Shown here piece by piece: positions 34,154-42,710 of a stretch of DNA of 64,000 nucleotides. The position numbers were made by a program, and so were the translations under genes. The stretch lies in contig JALOON010000002.1 in NCBI GenBank assembly GCA_025454405.1, forward strand, positions 1 through 64,000, in the 5' to 3' direction. Origin of the DNA: Oscillatoriaceae cyanobacterium Prado104 (GTDB lineage: Bacteria > Cyanobacteriota > Cyanobacteriia > Cyanobacteriales > Microcoleaceae). Under the pieces are notes generated by a model. That model was not told the origin of the DNA and did not search any database. It worked only from the letters and a program-made list of their open reading frames with translations. How positions within the stretch are numbered: the stretch's first letter is position 1; each line of letters opens with the position of its first letter.

Positions 34154-35644
34154 TTGGTAAGAAAATTGGAATACACAACATCGGAGTCGCAAGACACAGT
34201 AAAACAAGAAAAATATCTGGCAGTTGCCACTGTTTCCCAACGCGCCGACGCGCTGGATGCACTGCGCGGATTAGCCGTTTTAGCAATGGTACTATCAGGT
34301 ACGATCGCCCGCAAAACACTACCTGCATGGATGTATCACGCCCAACTCCCGCCACCCGCCCACACCTTCAATCCCAAACTGCCGGGATTGACCTGGGTTG
34401 ACTTAGTTTTCCCCTTTTTTCTATTTGCAATGGGGGCAGCCATACCGCTAGCTTTATCGCGCCGGATCGCTAAGGGATGGGATGTTAAAAAAGTAATTTT
34501 ATCGATTTTGCAAAGAGGCTTTTTATTGGGATCGTTTGCCATATTTCTCCAACACATTCGCCCGACAACAATCAGTCCAGATGCAGCCAACCTGCAAAAA
34601 TGGTGGCTGGGATTGTGCGGGTTTTTAATATTATTTTTGATGTACGTTCGCTGGCCTCAAAAATTGTCTGCATGGCTGCGCTGGGGTTTAACTTGTGCGG
34701 CTTGGATTGCTGGAATTATTTTCGTGTCTCGCATCCAATATCCCAACGGTGCTGGATTTTCAGTTAACCGCAGTGATATCATTTTGATGGTACTGGCAAA
34801 TATGGCCGTTTTCGGCTCGTTAATTTGGCTGTTTACTCGATCGAATGTCTGGTTGCGAGTGGGATTTTTGGGTTTGTTATTTGCGATGCGAATCTCATCT
34901 CATTCTGAAGGTTGGATTAAGTTGTTTTTTTCGTACTCTCCTGCAACTTGGCTATTTCAATTTGATTATTTGAAGTATTTGTTTGTGGTAATTCCAGGTA
35001 CGATCGCGGGTGATTTGCTTTGGCGGTGGATTGAATATTCGTCGCCGGAAGAGTCGCATTACGCTAATTGGAAGAGTTGGCGCTATTTGAGTATTGCTAT
35101 TTTGATGTTTGTGGTAAATTTAGTGTTGTTAGTTGGGCTGCAAGCTAGATGGGTGTGGCAAACTTCATTAGTAAGTCTAGTTTTGTGTTTGTGCGGTTGG
35201 TTGTTGTTAAAAAATCCGGGCAATGTTACCGAAAATTTATTGAACCGCCTTTACAGATGGGGTTTTTACTGGGTAAGCTTGGGTTTGCTGTTTGAGCCTT
35301 ATGAAGGTGGAATTAAGAAAGATTCAGCGACAGTTAGTTTCTTGTTTCTTACGGCGGGAATGGCAATTCTTATGTTGATTGGTTTGACAATAATTATCGA
35401 TGTGTTTCACAAGAAACGCTGGTTGCAGTTGTTTGTCGATAATGGGTTAAATCCGATGATTGGCTATGCGGGATTTGCTAACATTATCTGGCCGATTTTG
35501 GTGTTAACTGGATGGGAGAATACAATTATTAATCTGACTTCAGCAGATCCGTTAAGGGGATTTTTAAGGGGGTTTGGGTATACGGCGATTTTGGCGTTAA
35601 TTGTGGCGGTATTTACGAGGTTTAAACTGTTTTTGAGAACGTGA
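34154..35644 (+). CDS. DUF5009 membrane protein (heparan-alpha-glucosaminide acetyltransferase-like)
   Basis: About 496 residues with 10-12 membrane helices. DALDALRGLAVLAMVLSGTI is the family's N-terminal signature, and LPGLTWVDLVFPFFLFAMGA with IPLALSRRI follows, then LFVDNGLNPMIGYAGFANI near the C-terminus. Related to HGSNAT, which acetylates terminal glucosamine across a membrane; bacterial members are thought to modify cell-wall or exopolysaccharide sugars. No ATG fits; TTG at 34154 or 34166 are possible starts. Confidence 0.82.
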   Translation: MVRKLEYTTSESQDTVKQEKYLAVATVSQRADALDALRGLAVLAMVLSGTIARKTLPAWMYHAQLPPPAHTFNPKLPGLTWVDLVFPFFLFAMGAAIPLALSRRIAKGWDVKKVILSILQRGFLLGSFAIFLQHIRPTTISPDAANLQKWWLGLCGFLILFLMYVRWPQKLSAWLRWGLTCAAWIAGIIFVSRIQYPNGAGFSVNRSDIILMVLANMAVFGSLIWLFTRSNVWLRVGFLGLLFAMRISSHSEGWIKLFFSYSPATWLFQFDYLKYLFVVIPGTIAGDLLWRWIEYSSPEESHYANWKSWRYLSIAILMFVVNLVLLVGLQARWVWQTSLVSLVLCLCGWLLLKNPGNVTENLLNRLYRWGFYWVSLGLLFEPYEGGIKKDSATVSFLFLTAGMAILMLIGLTIIIDVFHKKRWLQLFVDNGLNPMIGYAGFANIIWPILVLTGWENTIINLTSADPLRGFLRGFGYTAILALIVAVFTRFKLFLRT

Positions 35645-35758
35645 GATTGAGTGCGATCGAGTTGTATGGTGCGTCAGACAGGGGCTGTATGGGAAATAAT
35701 TTATAGTTGGGATATCTGACGCACCTTATCCGCAATTGTCAGGGCTTTTAGTTCGAGG

Positions 35759-35905
35759 TTAATGAATCTTCACGCCAGGTAAAAGTAATTTGCTCGTCCG
35801 CTTGTCTGAATTCAATATTAAACTTAATTCTACGCCAGAGTCTACCAACATCATTGTGGAAAGTTCAAAATTTCCATGCTTCAGATTTACTCGATAGTTT
35901 GGTTG
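35759..35905 (-). pseudogene. Possible retropepsin-like protease remnant
   Basis: In frame after the stop of the upstream 87-aa gene the sequence reads QPNYRVNLKHGNFELSTMML then VDSGVELSLI, resembling the active-site start (LVDSGAxxSLI) of cyanobacterial retropepsin-like aspartic proteases, then departs and stops at 35759. In the overlapping frame the DNA reads FRQADEQITFTWREDSLTSN, also natural-looking, so which frame was coding is uncertain. Probably decayed. Confidence 0.35.
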
Positions 35906-36169
35906 TCAATCGTGGCGAATAACTGTACGAAAGCGAACGGGTAAAATCTGAACAGAAGCTGTTTGCCGGGGAACTAGGTAAATTACAAAAGTCTCTCCTG
36001 AAGCGTGGGCTAAATCCAAAACTTCACGCAAATTTTCACTATGAGCAATCAATCGATTAGCATTGTAAGCAATATATTGATTGCGATATAAATCCAATAA
36101 CATCCGACGGTTTTGATTCAACCATTTCAGCATCTCGCTGGTTTCTTCTTGAAAAGGTGTTCTTGGCAT
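35906..36169 (-). CDS. DUF5678-like small protein (87 aa)
   Basis: MPRTPFQEETSEMLKWLNQN, then NQYIAYNANRLIAHSENLRE, then TFVIYLVPRQ: the run Q-Y-I-A-x-N-x-x-x-I-A-H followed by a hydrophobic strand is typical of DUF5678 proteins. These are often paired with retropepsin-like or PIN-like genes in cyanobacteria, and the remnant downstream fits that. Cytoplasmic, function unknown. Confidence 0.65.
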   Translation of the reverse strand: MPRTPFQEETSEMLKWLNQNRRMLLDLYRNQYIAYNANRLIAHSENLREVLDLAHASGETFVIYLVPRQTASVQILPVRFRTVIRHD

Positions 36170-36234
36170 ATTATTTACCGCTCGCTATTCTTAGTTGTTA
36201 GCAAAAATGTCCGAAAAATACACTAACTTACGGC

Positions 36235-37293
36235 TTATGAAAGCGATCGCAAAATCCCGCTTTCTAACTGATAGATTGCCGCCATAATGCCGCTTTCAGG
36301 ATTTGTCAGCAGCGACTTTTTGACATCTTTCAAGTAAGCTACCAGGTGTTCGCGCAAAATCGGTCTTTCCACTTTGACGGTGCGATCGTAATCCCACAAA
36401 TCCCAGATTATAATGCCCACACCGACGATCGGATCGATTAAACCCACTCCTAACTGACTGGCAACAGTACCGCCTGTTTTCGTTGCCATTTTAGCAGCAG
36501 CTTTGCTAGCCACTTTCGCCGACACTTTGCTGCCAACCTTTGCGGCCATCCCCAAAATTAACGGCTTGGCAATTAAATACCCGCTGCCGCCAACTAAAAC
36601 TTTTAACGATAAATTCGAGACATTGCCTTTATCGCTAATTGTGGTAGCAATATCATTGAGATATCTGTCCCATTGAGCTTGAGGTATGTTATATTTGTTT
36701 TGCACCACTTTGACATTTTTGCTAACTTCTGCGATGTACAAATTAGCAGTATCTTGAGTGATTAATTGAAACCGCATCTGAGCGTTTTTCGGCAACAGCA
36801 CGCGGTTGGCGAATTCTCTTTGAAAATCTTCGGTTAGCTTTTCAGAAACAGCTTGAGACGCCGCGTTCATATCGAACCTGTTGAGTACCGCAGATTTCAG
36901 GAAACTGAAAGGTACGGTAAATTCCATCTTTTTTTGATTGAAGTAATCGAAGTACCAATCGAGGAAATTATTGTCAACTCGGGCGATTACTTCCGCTTCC
37001 CATTTATCCAATTCTTGAGATGCGAAAGTTTCCGCTGTGGTGCGGGCTGTGTCGATCGCGCTTTTCACATCTGCATCAACCTTGCTAAAATCGTGCGGTG
37101 GCGAGACTACAACAGTTGTGGCTGCTGTCTGCGTCAGAGACTTGGAAATGATAAAGTTACCTAAGAGGGGAATGATGACCACCAGAATGACGATCGTCCA
37201 AATCATCGGCGTCACGTTTTTGATAAACTGAGCGATGACTCTGAGGCGTTCTGTTTTCTCTGAATAGGTAATTTTTTCCTTGTCTTGACTCAT
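36235..37293 (-). CDS. Membrane-anchored hypothetical protein with glycine/alanine-zipper segment
   Basis: 352 residues. N-terminal helix PMIWTIVILVVIIPLLGNFI; then a predominantly helical exterior region (80-230); then LILGMAAKVGSKVSAKVASK and AAAKMATKTGG, a small-residue zipper; then VGLIDPIVGVGIIIWDLWDY, a hydrophobic hairpin; C-terminal helical tail (ILREHLVAYLKDVKKSLLTN). I do not recognise the family. The combination of a small-residue zipper and a hydrophobic hairpin resembles membrane-inserting proteins but no function can be assigned. Confidence 0.75.
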   Translation of the reverse strand: MSQDKEKITYSEKTERLRVIAQFIKNVTPMIWTIVILVVIIPLLGNFIISKSLTQTAATTVVVSPPHDFSKVDADVKSAIDTARTTAETFASQELDKWEAEVIARVDNNFLDWYFDYFNQKKMEFTVPFSFLKSAVLNRFDMNAASQAVSEKLTEDFQREFANRVLLPKNAQMRFQLITQDTANLYIAEVSKNVKVVQNKYNIPQAQWDRYLNDIATTISDKGNVSNLSLKVLVGGSGYLIAKPLILGMAAKVGSKVSAKVASKAAAKMATKTGGTVASQLGVGLIDPIVGVGIIIWDLWDYDRTVKVERPILREHLVAYLKDVKKSLLTNPESGIMAAIYQLESGILRSLS

Positions 37294-37618
37294 GGCGCTT
37301 GCTCGATTGATGGGGATTTTTGGCTATTTTTGATTGTAGGCGGCACTTCCTGAATTGTGTTACGGGCGATCGGGCTGCAATTCTGGAAAAGTTGGGGTAA
37401 AGTACGATCGACCGTTTTATATAGGGCTTGCTGAATAAGTAAAAAACTCAAAAAAAGTTCGATCGCGCTATTCAAATCAGATAATTCAACAGTCTGGATT
37501 GAAAATCAAAAATTGAAAATCAAAAATGGACTGTCAGCCTTGAGGTATCAGACCAATCCTGTATGCGGGAAAAAATCAGCATAAGATCGTCGTATCTGAA
37601 AAAACCGCCGGATTGCCC
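37294..37618. other. Divergent promoter region upstream of the C39-like gene
   Basis: 325 bases holding the left 19-bp inverted repeat (37422-37440) and AAAATCAAAAATTG repeats near 37500-37530. No gene seen. Confidence 0.5.
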
Positions 37619-38362
37619 ATGAAACTAATTATTACGAGAACTACCTTTTTCAAAGCCCGCCCGCTTCAGTCAAGCAGTTTGCGGGATGACGAAATAATTC
37701 GAGTCGAGAGAAACAGAACTTTTGACATTGAGAGTTATAAAGCCGATCGTAACAAGCACTGGCGCATTGTTTTCAAAGGTCCCTACGAAGGTTGGTGGGT
37801 GTGGTTTGTTTATCAAAACCACGTCCGCATCGAAGTCGATGCGACAGGCCGTCCTGCTGTAATGAAACTCAACGTTCCGTTCAAATCCCAACTCGACAAT
37901 CGACTCAATCCGACTGGGGCGTGCAACGTTACCAGCATCGCTATGTGTTTGGCTTATTTTGGAGTAGAACCGCAGGGAGTCGATCAATTGGAAGACGAAC
38001 TCTTTCAATATATGTTGCGCAAAGGACTCAGCCGCCATTCTCCGGAAGATTTGGCTCAAGTTGTGCGAGATTACGGCAAGAAAGATGATTTTACAGTTTG
38101 GGGAACTTTCGAGCGCTGTCGCGACCACCTTGCAGCCGGCAATCCCTGTGTAATTCACGGTTATTTTACTTCTTTCGGTCACATCATTGTTTTAGTTGGA
38201 TATGACGATAAAGGATTTATCGTGCACGACCCTTACGGCGAGTGGTTTAGCAGCGGTTATCGCACGGATTTAAGCGGTGAGTTTCTGCATTATTCCTATG
38301 GTTTGATTCAGCGAACTTGCATTCCTGACGGTCAATTTTGGGTGCATTATATTTCGGATTGA
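37619..38362 (+). CDS. C39-like papain-fold peptidase domain protein
   Basis: 247 residues. N-terminal domain with LIITRTTFFKARPLQSSSL and WRIVFKGPYEGWWVWFVYQN, SH3-like in pattern; C-terminal C39-like domain with LNVPFKSQLDNRLNPTGACN (catalytic Cys in GACNVTS), PCVIHGYFTSFGHIIVLVGY (catalytic His) and HDPYG (Asp). Catalytic triad intact. No signal peptide. Probably a cysteine peptidase; partner unknown. ATG 37619 used (TTG two codons upstream open). Upstream of, and on the strand of, the ADP-ribosylglycohydrolase gene. Confidence 0.75.
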   Translation: MKLIITRTTFFKARPLQSSSLRDDEIIRVERNRTFDIESYKADRNKHWRIVFKGPYEGWWVWFVYQNHVRIEVDATGRPAVMKLNVPFKSQLDNRLNPTGACNVTSIAMCLAYFGVEPQGVDQLEDELFQYMLRKGLSRHSPEDLAQVVRDYGKKDDFTVWGTFERCRDHLAAGNPCVIHGYFTSFGHIIVLVGYDDKGFIVHDPYGEWFSSGYRTDLSGEFLHYSYGLIQRTCIPDGQFWVHYISD

Positions 38363-38468
38363 GATTGTGTTTGCCTCCCACGATCGAACGTGTTTGTATC
38401 GCTTGAAGTTGCACTGGTGCGAACGGGTTCCCAGGCACAGCCTGGGAAACCCTGTTTAGAGGCTCTTC

Positions 38469-38497
38469 CTCGATCGAGCAAATAGCATCGCATTTTT
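38469..38497. repeat. 29-bp direct repeat, left copy, flanking the ADP-ribosylglycohydrolase gene
   Basis: CTCGATCGAGCAAATAGCAT then CGCATTTTT; the second copy at 39540-39568 differs by one base. GAGGCT precedes both. Repeats bracket the 1-kb gene. Confidence 0.8.
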
Positions 38498-38521
38498 CCA
38501 TTTTTTGTGGGGTATCGGGCA

Positions 38522-39523
38522 ATGGATTCGATAGTAGCTGATAAAATTCGGGGCGTCTTATTCGGTCAAGCGATCGGAGATGCACTGGGCGTTGGCACAG
38601 AATTTTTATCTCGATCGGAAGTAGCTTTCACATTTCCTAATGGATTGCGCAACTATTCGGATTTCAGGATTTATTCTAAAATTACCAACCAATTTGAACA
38701 GTTTGAAGACCCGCGCTGGTCGCCTGGAGATTGGACGGATGATACGGATCAAATGCTCTGTATTCTTGATAGCATACTCGCTCGTCGGACGATCGACATT
38801 CACGATATAGCTGCTCGCCTCCATCACTGGGCTGTAACTGACGCTTTTGGCATCGGTGCAACAGTTTCTGCTATTGTACGCCATCCGGAATTTCTAGAAA
38901 ATCCCCATCGAGTATCTGAAGAATATTGGGAATCTAAGGGACGAATATCGGCATCAAACGGCGGGGTGATGCGTACTTCACCTCTGGGAATTTGGCAATA
39001 TTTAGAACCTGAAAAAATTCGCTATAATGCTGAGATCGTATGCCGAATAACTCATGCAGATCCGCGCTGTATGGGTTCCTGTGTAGCAGTATGCTTGGCC
39101 ATTAGTCGGCTACTACAAGGAGAACAAAATCTAGATAAATTGGTTGATGCGATCGCCAAAGAAGTTGAGAAATACCATCCAGAGATGGCAACCTACTTGG
39201 CAAAAACTCAAGCCGATTCATTGGCAGTATTGGATTTAGATGAAGGATTGAATGCCAGAGAGCGAGTTACATATTCCTACACTCTCAAAACTTTGGCAGC
39301 AGGGTTTTGGGCATTGCGTAATGCAAACACATTTTCAGAGGGAATTGAGGCGATCGTTCATGAAGGTGGAGATGCAGATACTAATGCAGCAGTAGCCGGA
39401 TCTCTACTGGGAGCAAGATTTGGATATCGGGCAATAAAGCCTGCTTGGATCGAAGGTTTGATTTACAAACAAGAATTAGAGAGGCGAGCAGAAAAGTTAA
39501 TTGAATTATGCGATCGGACTTGA
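38522..39523 (+). CDS. ADP-ribosylglycohydrolase family protein
   Basis: 333 residues, typical DraG/ARH length. RGVLFGQAIGDALGVGTEFL, the metal-binding WTDDTDQM, GGVMRTSPLGIW, RITHADPRC and EGGDADTNAAVAGSLLGARF are all present, so both magnesium-binding clusters (DDTD and DADT) are intact. Such enzymes remove ADP-ribose from proteins, nucleic acids or free ADP-ribosyl compounds. ATG 38522 used; GTG 38507 open. Directly flanked by 29-bp direct repeats. Compare the broken ADP-ribose-related remnant at 5341. Confidence 0.9.
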   Translation: MDSIVADKIRGVLFGQAIGDALGVGTEFLSRSEVAFTFPNGLRNYSDFRIYSKITNQFEQFEDPRWSPGDWTDDTDQMLCILDSILARRTIDIHDIAARLHHWAVTDAFGIGATVSAIVRHPEFLENPHRVSEEYWESKGRISASNGGVMRTSPLGIWQYLEPEKIRYNAEIVCRITHADPRCMGSCVAVCLAISRLLQGEQNLDKLVDAIAKEVEKYHPEMATYLAKTQADSLAVLDLDEGLNARERVTYSYTLKTLAAGFWALRNANTFSEGIEAIVHEGGDADTNAAVAGSLLGARFGYRAIKPAWIEGLIYKQELERRAEKLIELCDRT

Positions 39524-39539
39524 TATCAGATTCTGGAGG

Positions 39540-39568
39540 CTCGATCGAGCAAATAGTATCGCATTTTT
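39540..39568. repeat. 29-bp direct repeat, right copy
   Basis: See the copy at 38469-38497; one mismatch. Begins 16 bp after the gene's stop codon. Confidence 0.8.
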
Positions 39569-39630
39569 TGGCGTTAATTCTAGTTTCCTTTGTGTGGTGT
39601 GTCTAATTCCCGACTCTAAACGGAGAAAAA

Positions 39631-39673
39631 CTATGCCCTATGCCCTATGCCCTATGCCCTATGCCCTATGCCC
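39631..39673. repeat. CCCTATG heptamer array
   Basis: Five to six tandem CCCTATG units, same unit as 5742-5804, 14 bp from the right 19-bp inverted repeat. Confidence 0.85.
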
Positions 39674-39702
39674 CCCTCACCAAAAGACTTATTCAGCAAG
39701 CC

Positions 39703-40329
39703 CTAATTAGCATCAGTAATATTTTCCCTTCTGAAATCTGTACATTCAGGATTCGCAATTTCTCGGATTGTAGCGGAGAAAGATACACAGGTAAACCAAA
39801 AATACAGCACCGAAATTAAGCTGAAAAATGCGCCCCAAAATATTTGCCCGGTACTCAAAAAAGCGCTAGCAGTTGCGCTGAATAAAAAGGCTGCTCCGTA
39901 GGTGCTGACACTGCCAGCAGCCACGATCGCAACTTTGACAATTTGCCACCGCACCCGCGAACTTATAACAAACATTAAAACGCCACCAAAAACCATTCCT
40001 ATCAGAGCGGCTGTTGAATTATTATGAGTCGCAGTACCGACATGGAAAAAACCCAACAAAGCTCCCGAGAGAATGGCAGAAATTGTTCCCGCAAGTTTAC
40101 CCAATTGTGATGTTTTTTGCTGTTTGCTGGCGATCGCGCAAGCGCAGCCAGCAACGCTCAAAACTCCGTACAGCAACAGCACAAAAGACCAACTGCGAGA
40201 CTCCGGTATTTGTCCTTGACTGCCTAAAATCAGTCGAGTTACCGCATCGCCGACAATTAGACAAGTTGCGATCGCCACTACACTCAAAATTACAATTTGT
40301 TTCCGATAAAAGCCGAGTTTCGCTCTCAT
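39703..40329 (-). CDS. Hypothetical multi-pass membrane protein
   Basis: 208 residues with about six membrane helices (IVILSVVAIATCLIVGDAV, WSFVLLLYGVLSVAGCACAI, LIGMVFGGVLMFVIS, VAIVAAGSVSTYGAAFLF, FWGAFFSLISVLYFWFTCVS). No family recognised. Its TAG stop codon is the TAG of the right 19-bp inverted repeat, so the repeat abuts the gene. Confidence 0.7.
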   Translation of the reverse strand: MRAKLGFYRKQIVILSVVAIATCLIVGDAVTRLILGSQGQIPESRSWSFVLLLYGVLSVAGCACAIASKQQKTSQLGKLAGTISAILSGALLGFFHVGTATHNNSTAALIGMVFGGVLMFVISSRVRWQIVKVAIVAAGSVSTYGAAFLFSATASAFLSTGQIFWGAFFSLISVLYFWFTCVSFSATIREIANPECTDFRRENITDAN

Positions 40330-40339
40330 AATAGTTGAT

Positions 40340-40641
40340 AGTTGGTAAGGAGTTTTGAGTTGTGAATTTTGAGTTGTGAGTTAAAGACAGTTTGCGTGAG
40401 TTTTGAGTTAAAGACAGTTCTTTTGAGTTTTGAGTTGTGAGTTGTGAGTTAAAGACAGTTCAAAATTCACGCACTCAAAACTTAAAACTCAAAACTTAAA
40501 ACTCAGAATTTCCCCTTTCCCACTTCCCCATCCCCCACTTTATTAACAATTTTTAAATGCAGTGTCAATAGTTGCGCTCCTTGCCAATTTCAAATTTTAA
40601 ATCTAAAATCGTACTCAATCTAAAATCTAAAATCTAAAATC
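40340..40641. repeat. Heptamer repeats AGTTTTG, AACTCAA and TAAAATC
   Basis: Gene-free interval made largely of heptamer arrays: AGTTTTG/AGTTGTG runs 40343-40460, AACTCAA 40478-40505, TAAAATC 40608-40641 ending just before the next ATG. Confidence 0.75.
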
Positions 40642-40643
40642 CC

Positions 40644-41543
40644 ATGACTTTACTCAATAGAAATAAAATCTTGCAAGTTTTCGGTTGCGGCATATTGCTC
40701 GCACCAATACTAATCTACAACATACCCTATTTTTTACGCCCAGCACAAACAAACGAAGCTCGATCGCTCTTTCAAGGAATAGCTTATCAGCGAGCATATC
40801 GCTCGTCTCCCCGGCCAGCGCTCGTCCATATTGTTACTGTAGATTTAACAGCGCCGGGAATTGGAATTTTTGTTACTCCCGGAGCGCCAACAGCCGATTT
40901 AACAGAAACCGATGCGCGCACTGCTACTGAATTTCTCAAAGAATTTAAATTGCAGCTAGCAGTTAACGGAAATTTCTTTTATCCCTGCATTGAAGAAGCG
41001 CCTTGGGATTACTACCCGCGATCGGGCGATCGAGTAAATAATGTCGGACATGCGATTGCTAATGGCAAGGTTTATTCTCAACCAGATAGCAACTTTCCTG
41101 CCCTTTGTTTTGATGCCAAAAATCGCGCTGCAATTGTCGAAAATGGCTCTTGCCCTCAGGGAACAGTTTACGGAATTGCGGGAGATACCGTACTGGTAAA
41201 AAATGGCAAACCCGCAGCACAAAATCCGCAAGAAAGCCAAGAAGATAAACCTTATCCGCGAACGGTAGCGGCAATTAATAAAACGGGAGAAAAGTTGTGG
41301 TTGATTGTGGCAGATGGCAAGCAGCGATTTTACAGCGAAGGGCTGAAGTTGAGCGAAATAACAGAGATTTCCATGCAGTTGGGAGCCGATACAGTGTTGA
41401 ATTTGGACGGCGGCGGTTCGGTCACTCTGGCTGTTGCATCGCCGTCAGGAGCAAAACTTTTGAATGCGCCGATTCAAAATAAAATTCCGATGCAAGAACG
41501 CCCGATCGCGAATCATTTAGGGTTTTACGCGCGGGAGAATTAG
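40644..41543 (+). CDS. Phosphodiester glycosidase family protein (NAGPA/DUF2233)
   Basis: 299 residues. N-terminal anchor (FGCGILLAPILIYNIPYFL), then ALVHIVTVDLTAPGIGIFVT, ATEFLKEFKLQLAVNGNFFY, a catalytic-domain core and LGADTVLNLDGGGSVTLAVA, the NAGPA signature with the conserved LDGGGS. The family uncaps phosphodiester-linked GlcNAc or cleaves related exopolysaccharide linkages. Probably faces the periplasm. ATG 40644 stands right after the TAAAATC array. Confidence 0.85.
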   Translation: MTLLNRNKILQVFGCGILLAPILIYNIPYFLRPAQTNEARSLFQGIAYQRAYRSSPRPALVHIVTVDLTAPGIGIFVTPGAPTADLTETDARTATEFLKEFKLQLAVNGNFFYPCIEEAPWDYYPRSGDRVNNVGHAIANGKVYSQPDSNFPALCFDAKNRAAIVENGSCPQGTVYGIAGDTVLVKNGKPAAQNPQESQEDKPYPRTVAAINKTGEKLWLIVADGKQRFYSEGLKLSEITEISMQLGADTVLNLDGGGSVTLAVASPSGAKLLNAPIQNKIPMQERPIANHLGFYAREN

Positions 41544-41647
41544 TGTTTAAAATTGCGCTGCGATATCGGTCGAAAGTTGGTGCGCGGGGCGCACCTTGTG
41601 GGGTTAAGTGGGAAGCAGTTTAATGACGAATGACTGCTGAATGATGA

Positions 41648-42220
41648 CTAATAACTAAACTGCCTCAACTTATCAATCAAACGATCGAAATAAGGAGCAA
41701 ACTTTTCCCGATCGCCCGGCTCGCACTTACTCAAACTAGCAGCTTTGATTTCGACCAAACCCAACACCATTGCAGGCAAAGGAACTTGCAATTCTTGATA
41801 GAGCAAATTCATGTAATGCAGTCCTTCATCGCTAGTAAAATCGGGGCGGTTTCCCGCAATTCCGTAGGTAATGCAGCGCAGAAAATGCCAGAAATCCCGC
41901 CAGCAAGCCTCCGCCCTAATTGGGGGATAAAGCTCGCCTCCCGGTTGCACAATATCGGGATATTGCGCTAGAACTTTTTCCCTAGCTTCAGATACGATAT
42001 CCGCCGCACGATCGCGCAGTAACTGAGCTGTTTTAACAAATTCCGGCGCGGGTGCTGCAATTTTCAGCAAATCTTCATCTTCTAGATAGCGGCCTGCGTC
42101 ATCAGCAGCCTGAAACAGTTGAATTTCTGCAGGAGAATGCAAATTTTCCCAGCCTGCAAAGCTGACAATTCGGGCTTTGGGAATTAATTCTTTAGCTTTT
42201 TTACTTAATTGAAAAGTCAT
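41648..42220 (-). CDS. Phycobilisome-family protein (divergent phycobiliprotein)
   Basis: 190 residues. The globin-like phycobiliprotein fold is shown by YPPIRAEACWRDFWHFLRC and ITYGIAGNRPDFTSDEGLHY, then LYQELQVPLPAMVLGLVEIK. The Cys in RAEACWRD aligns with the alpha-84 bilin-binding Cys, with Arg-Asp after it, so a bilin may be attached. The N-terminal extension (about 40 residues beyond the core) and the overall divergence mean it is not ApcA/CpcA; a minor cyanobacterial paralogue of unknown role. No operon with rod or core genes. Confidence 0.85.
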   Translation of the reverse strand: MTFQLSKKAKELIPKARIVSFAGWENLHSPAEIQLFQAADDAGRYLEDEDLLKIAAPAPEFVKTAQLLRDRAADIVSEAREKVLAQYPDIVQPGGELYPPIRAEACWRDFWHFLRCITYGIAGNRPDFTSDEGLHYMNLLYQELQVPLPAMVLGLVEIKAASLSKCEPGDREKFAPYFDRLIDKLRQFSY

Positions 42221-42710
42221 ACAAAAAGGTCGATCGGTAATTACTCGGTTCGGTTACATTTAAAGTTTACCGCAATTGCGATCGCTCTGGCGTACAAGAT
42301 CGCAGCCGACACTGCTAAAAAACCTTGTTTTAATTGGGTTACACAGTACAACTCGCACCGTAACTTCAACTTTTTTTTAGCATCAATCTTGTTGTCTATC
42401 TACCGTATTTTCATGGTGTTTGGCTCGATCGCAGCTAGCTGTCAATTAACTGTAAATGCGTGCCACCGCGCCGGCTCTAGGTTTGGCGCGGAGTCACAGG
42501 TAACAAAAATTACCAAATTCGGTTTTGCCTGTGTCGTGCAAAAATAGAAGCAGACTTGATGAAAGTGTTACTCTATCTATAGACGTAACTTGTTATGTGT
42601 AGCAGAGGGTACAGTAAATCTTTGAGTTTGAGTGGAGTGCCGGCGGCGCACCCGAGTTCTCGGCAAGCTATCGTTCTCTCAGTGCAATCGCTAATTTACA
42701 GGAGGTTTGG
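42221..42710. other. Gene-free interval before the kinase locus
   Basis: 490 bases. A plus frame 42209-42547 has no ribosome-binding site or family features. A near-perfect GGAGGT ribosome-binding site ends at 42706, five bases before the ATG at 42711. Confidence 0.5.

Larger units (their letters stand above)
37422..39705. mobile_element. 2.28-kb cassette bounded by perfect 19-bp inverted repeats (candidate)
   Basis: TAGGGCTTGCTGAATAAGT at 37422-37440 and its exact complement at 39687-39705 face each other around a C39-like peptidase gene, an ADP-ribosylglycohydrolase gene and a CCCTATG array. No transposase is present. TA lies next to the GGG/CCC ends on both sides. It may be a passenger cassette or two independent repeat copies; the size and gene content make the first worth testing. 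Confidence 0.4.

Noticed and set aside
42209..42547. 112-codon plus ORF after the phycobilisome-family gene
   Set aside because: Overlaps that gene's start, has no ribosome-binding site, and its residues resemble random AT-rich translation.
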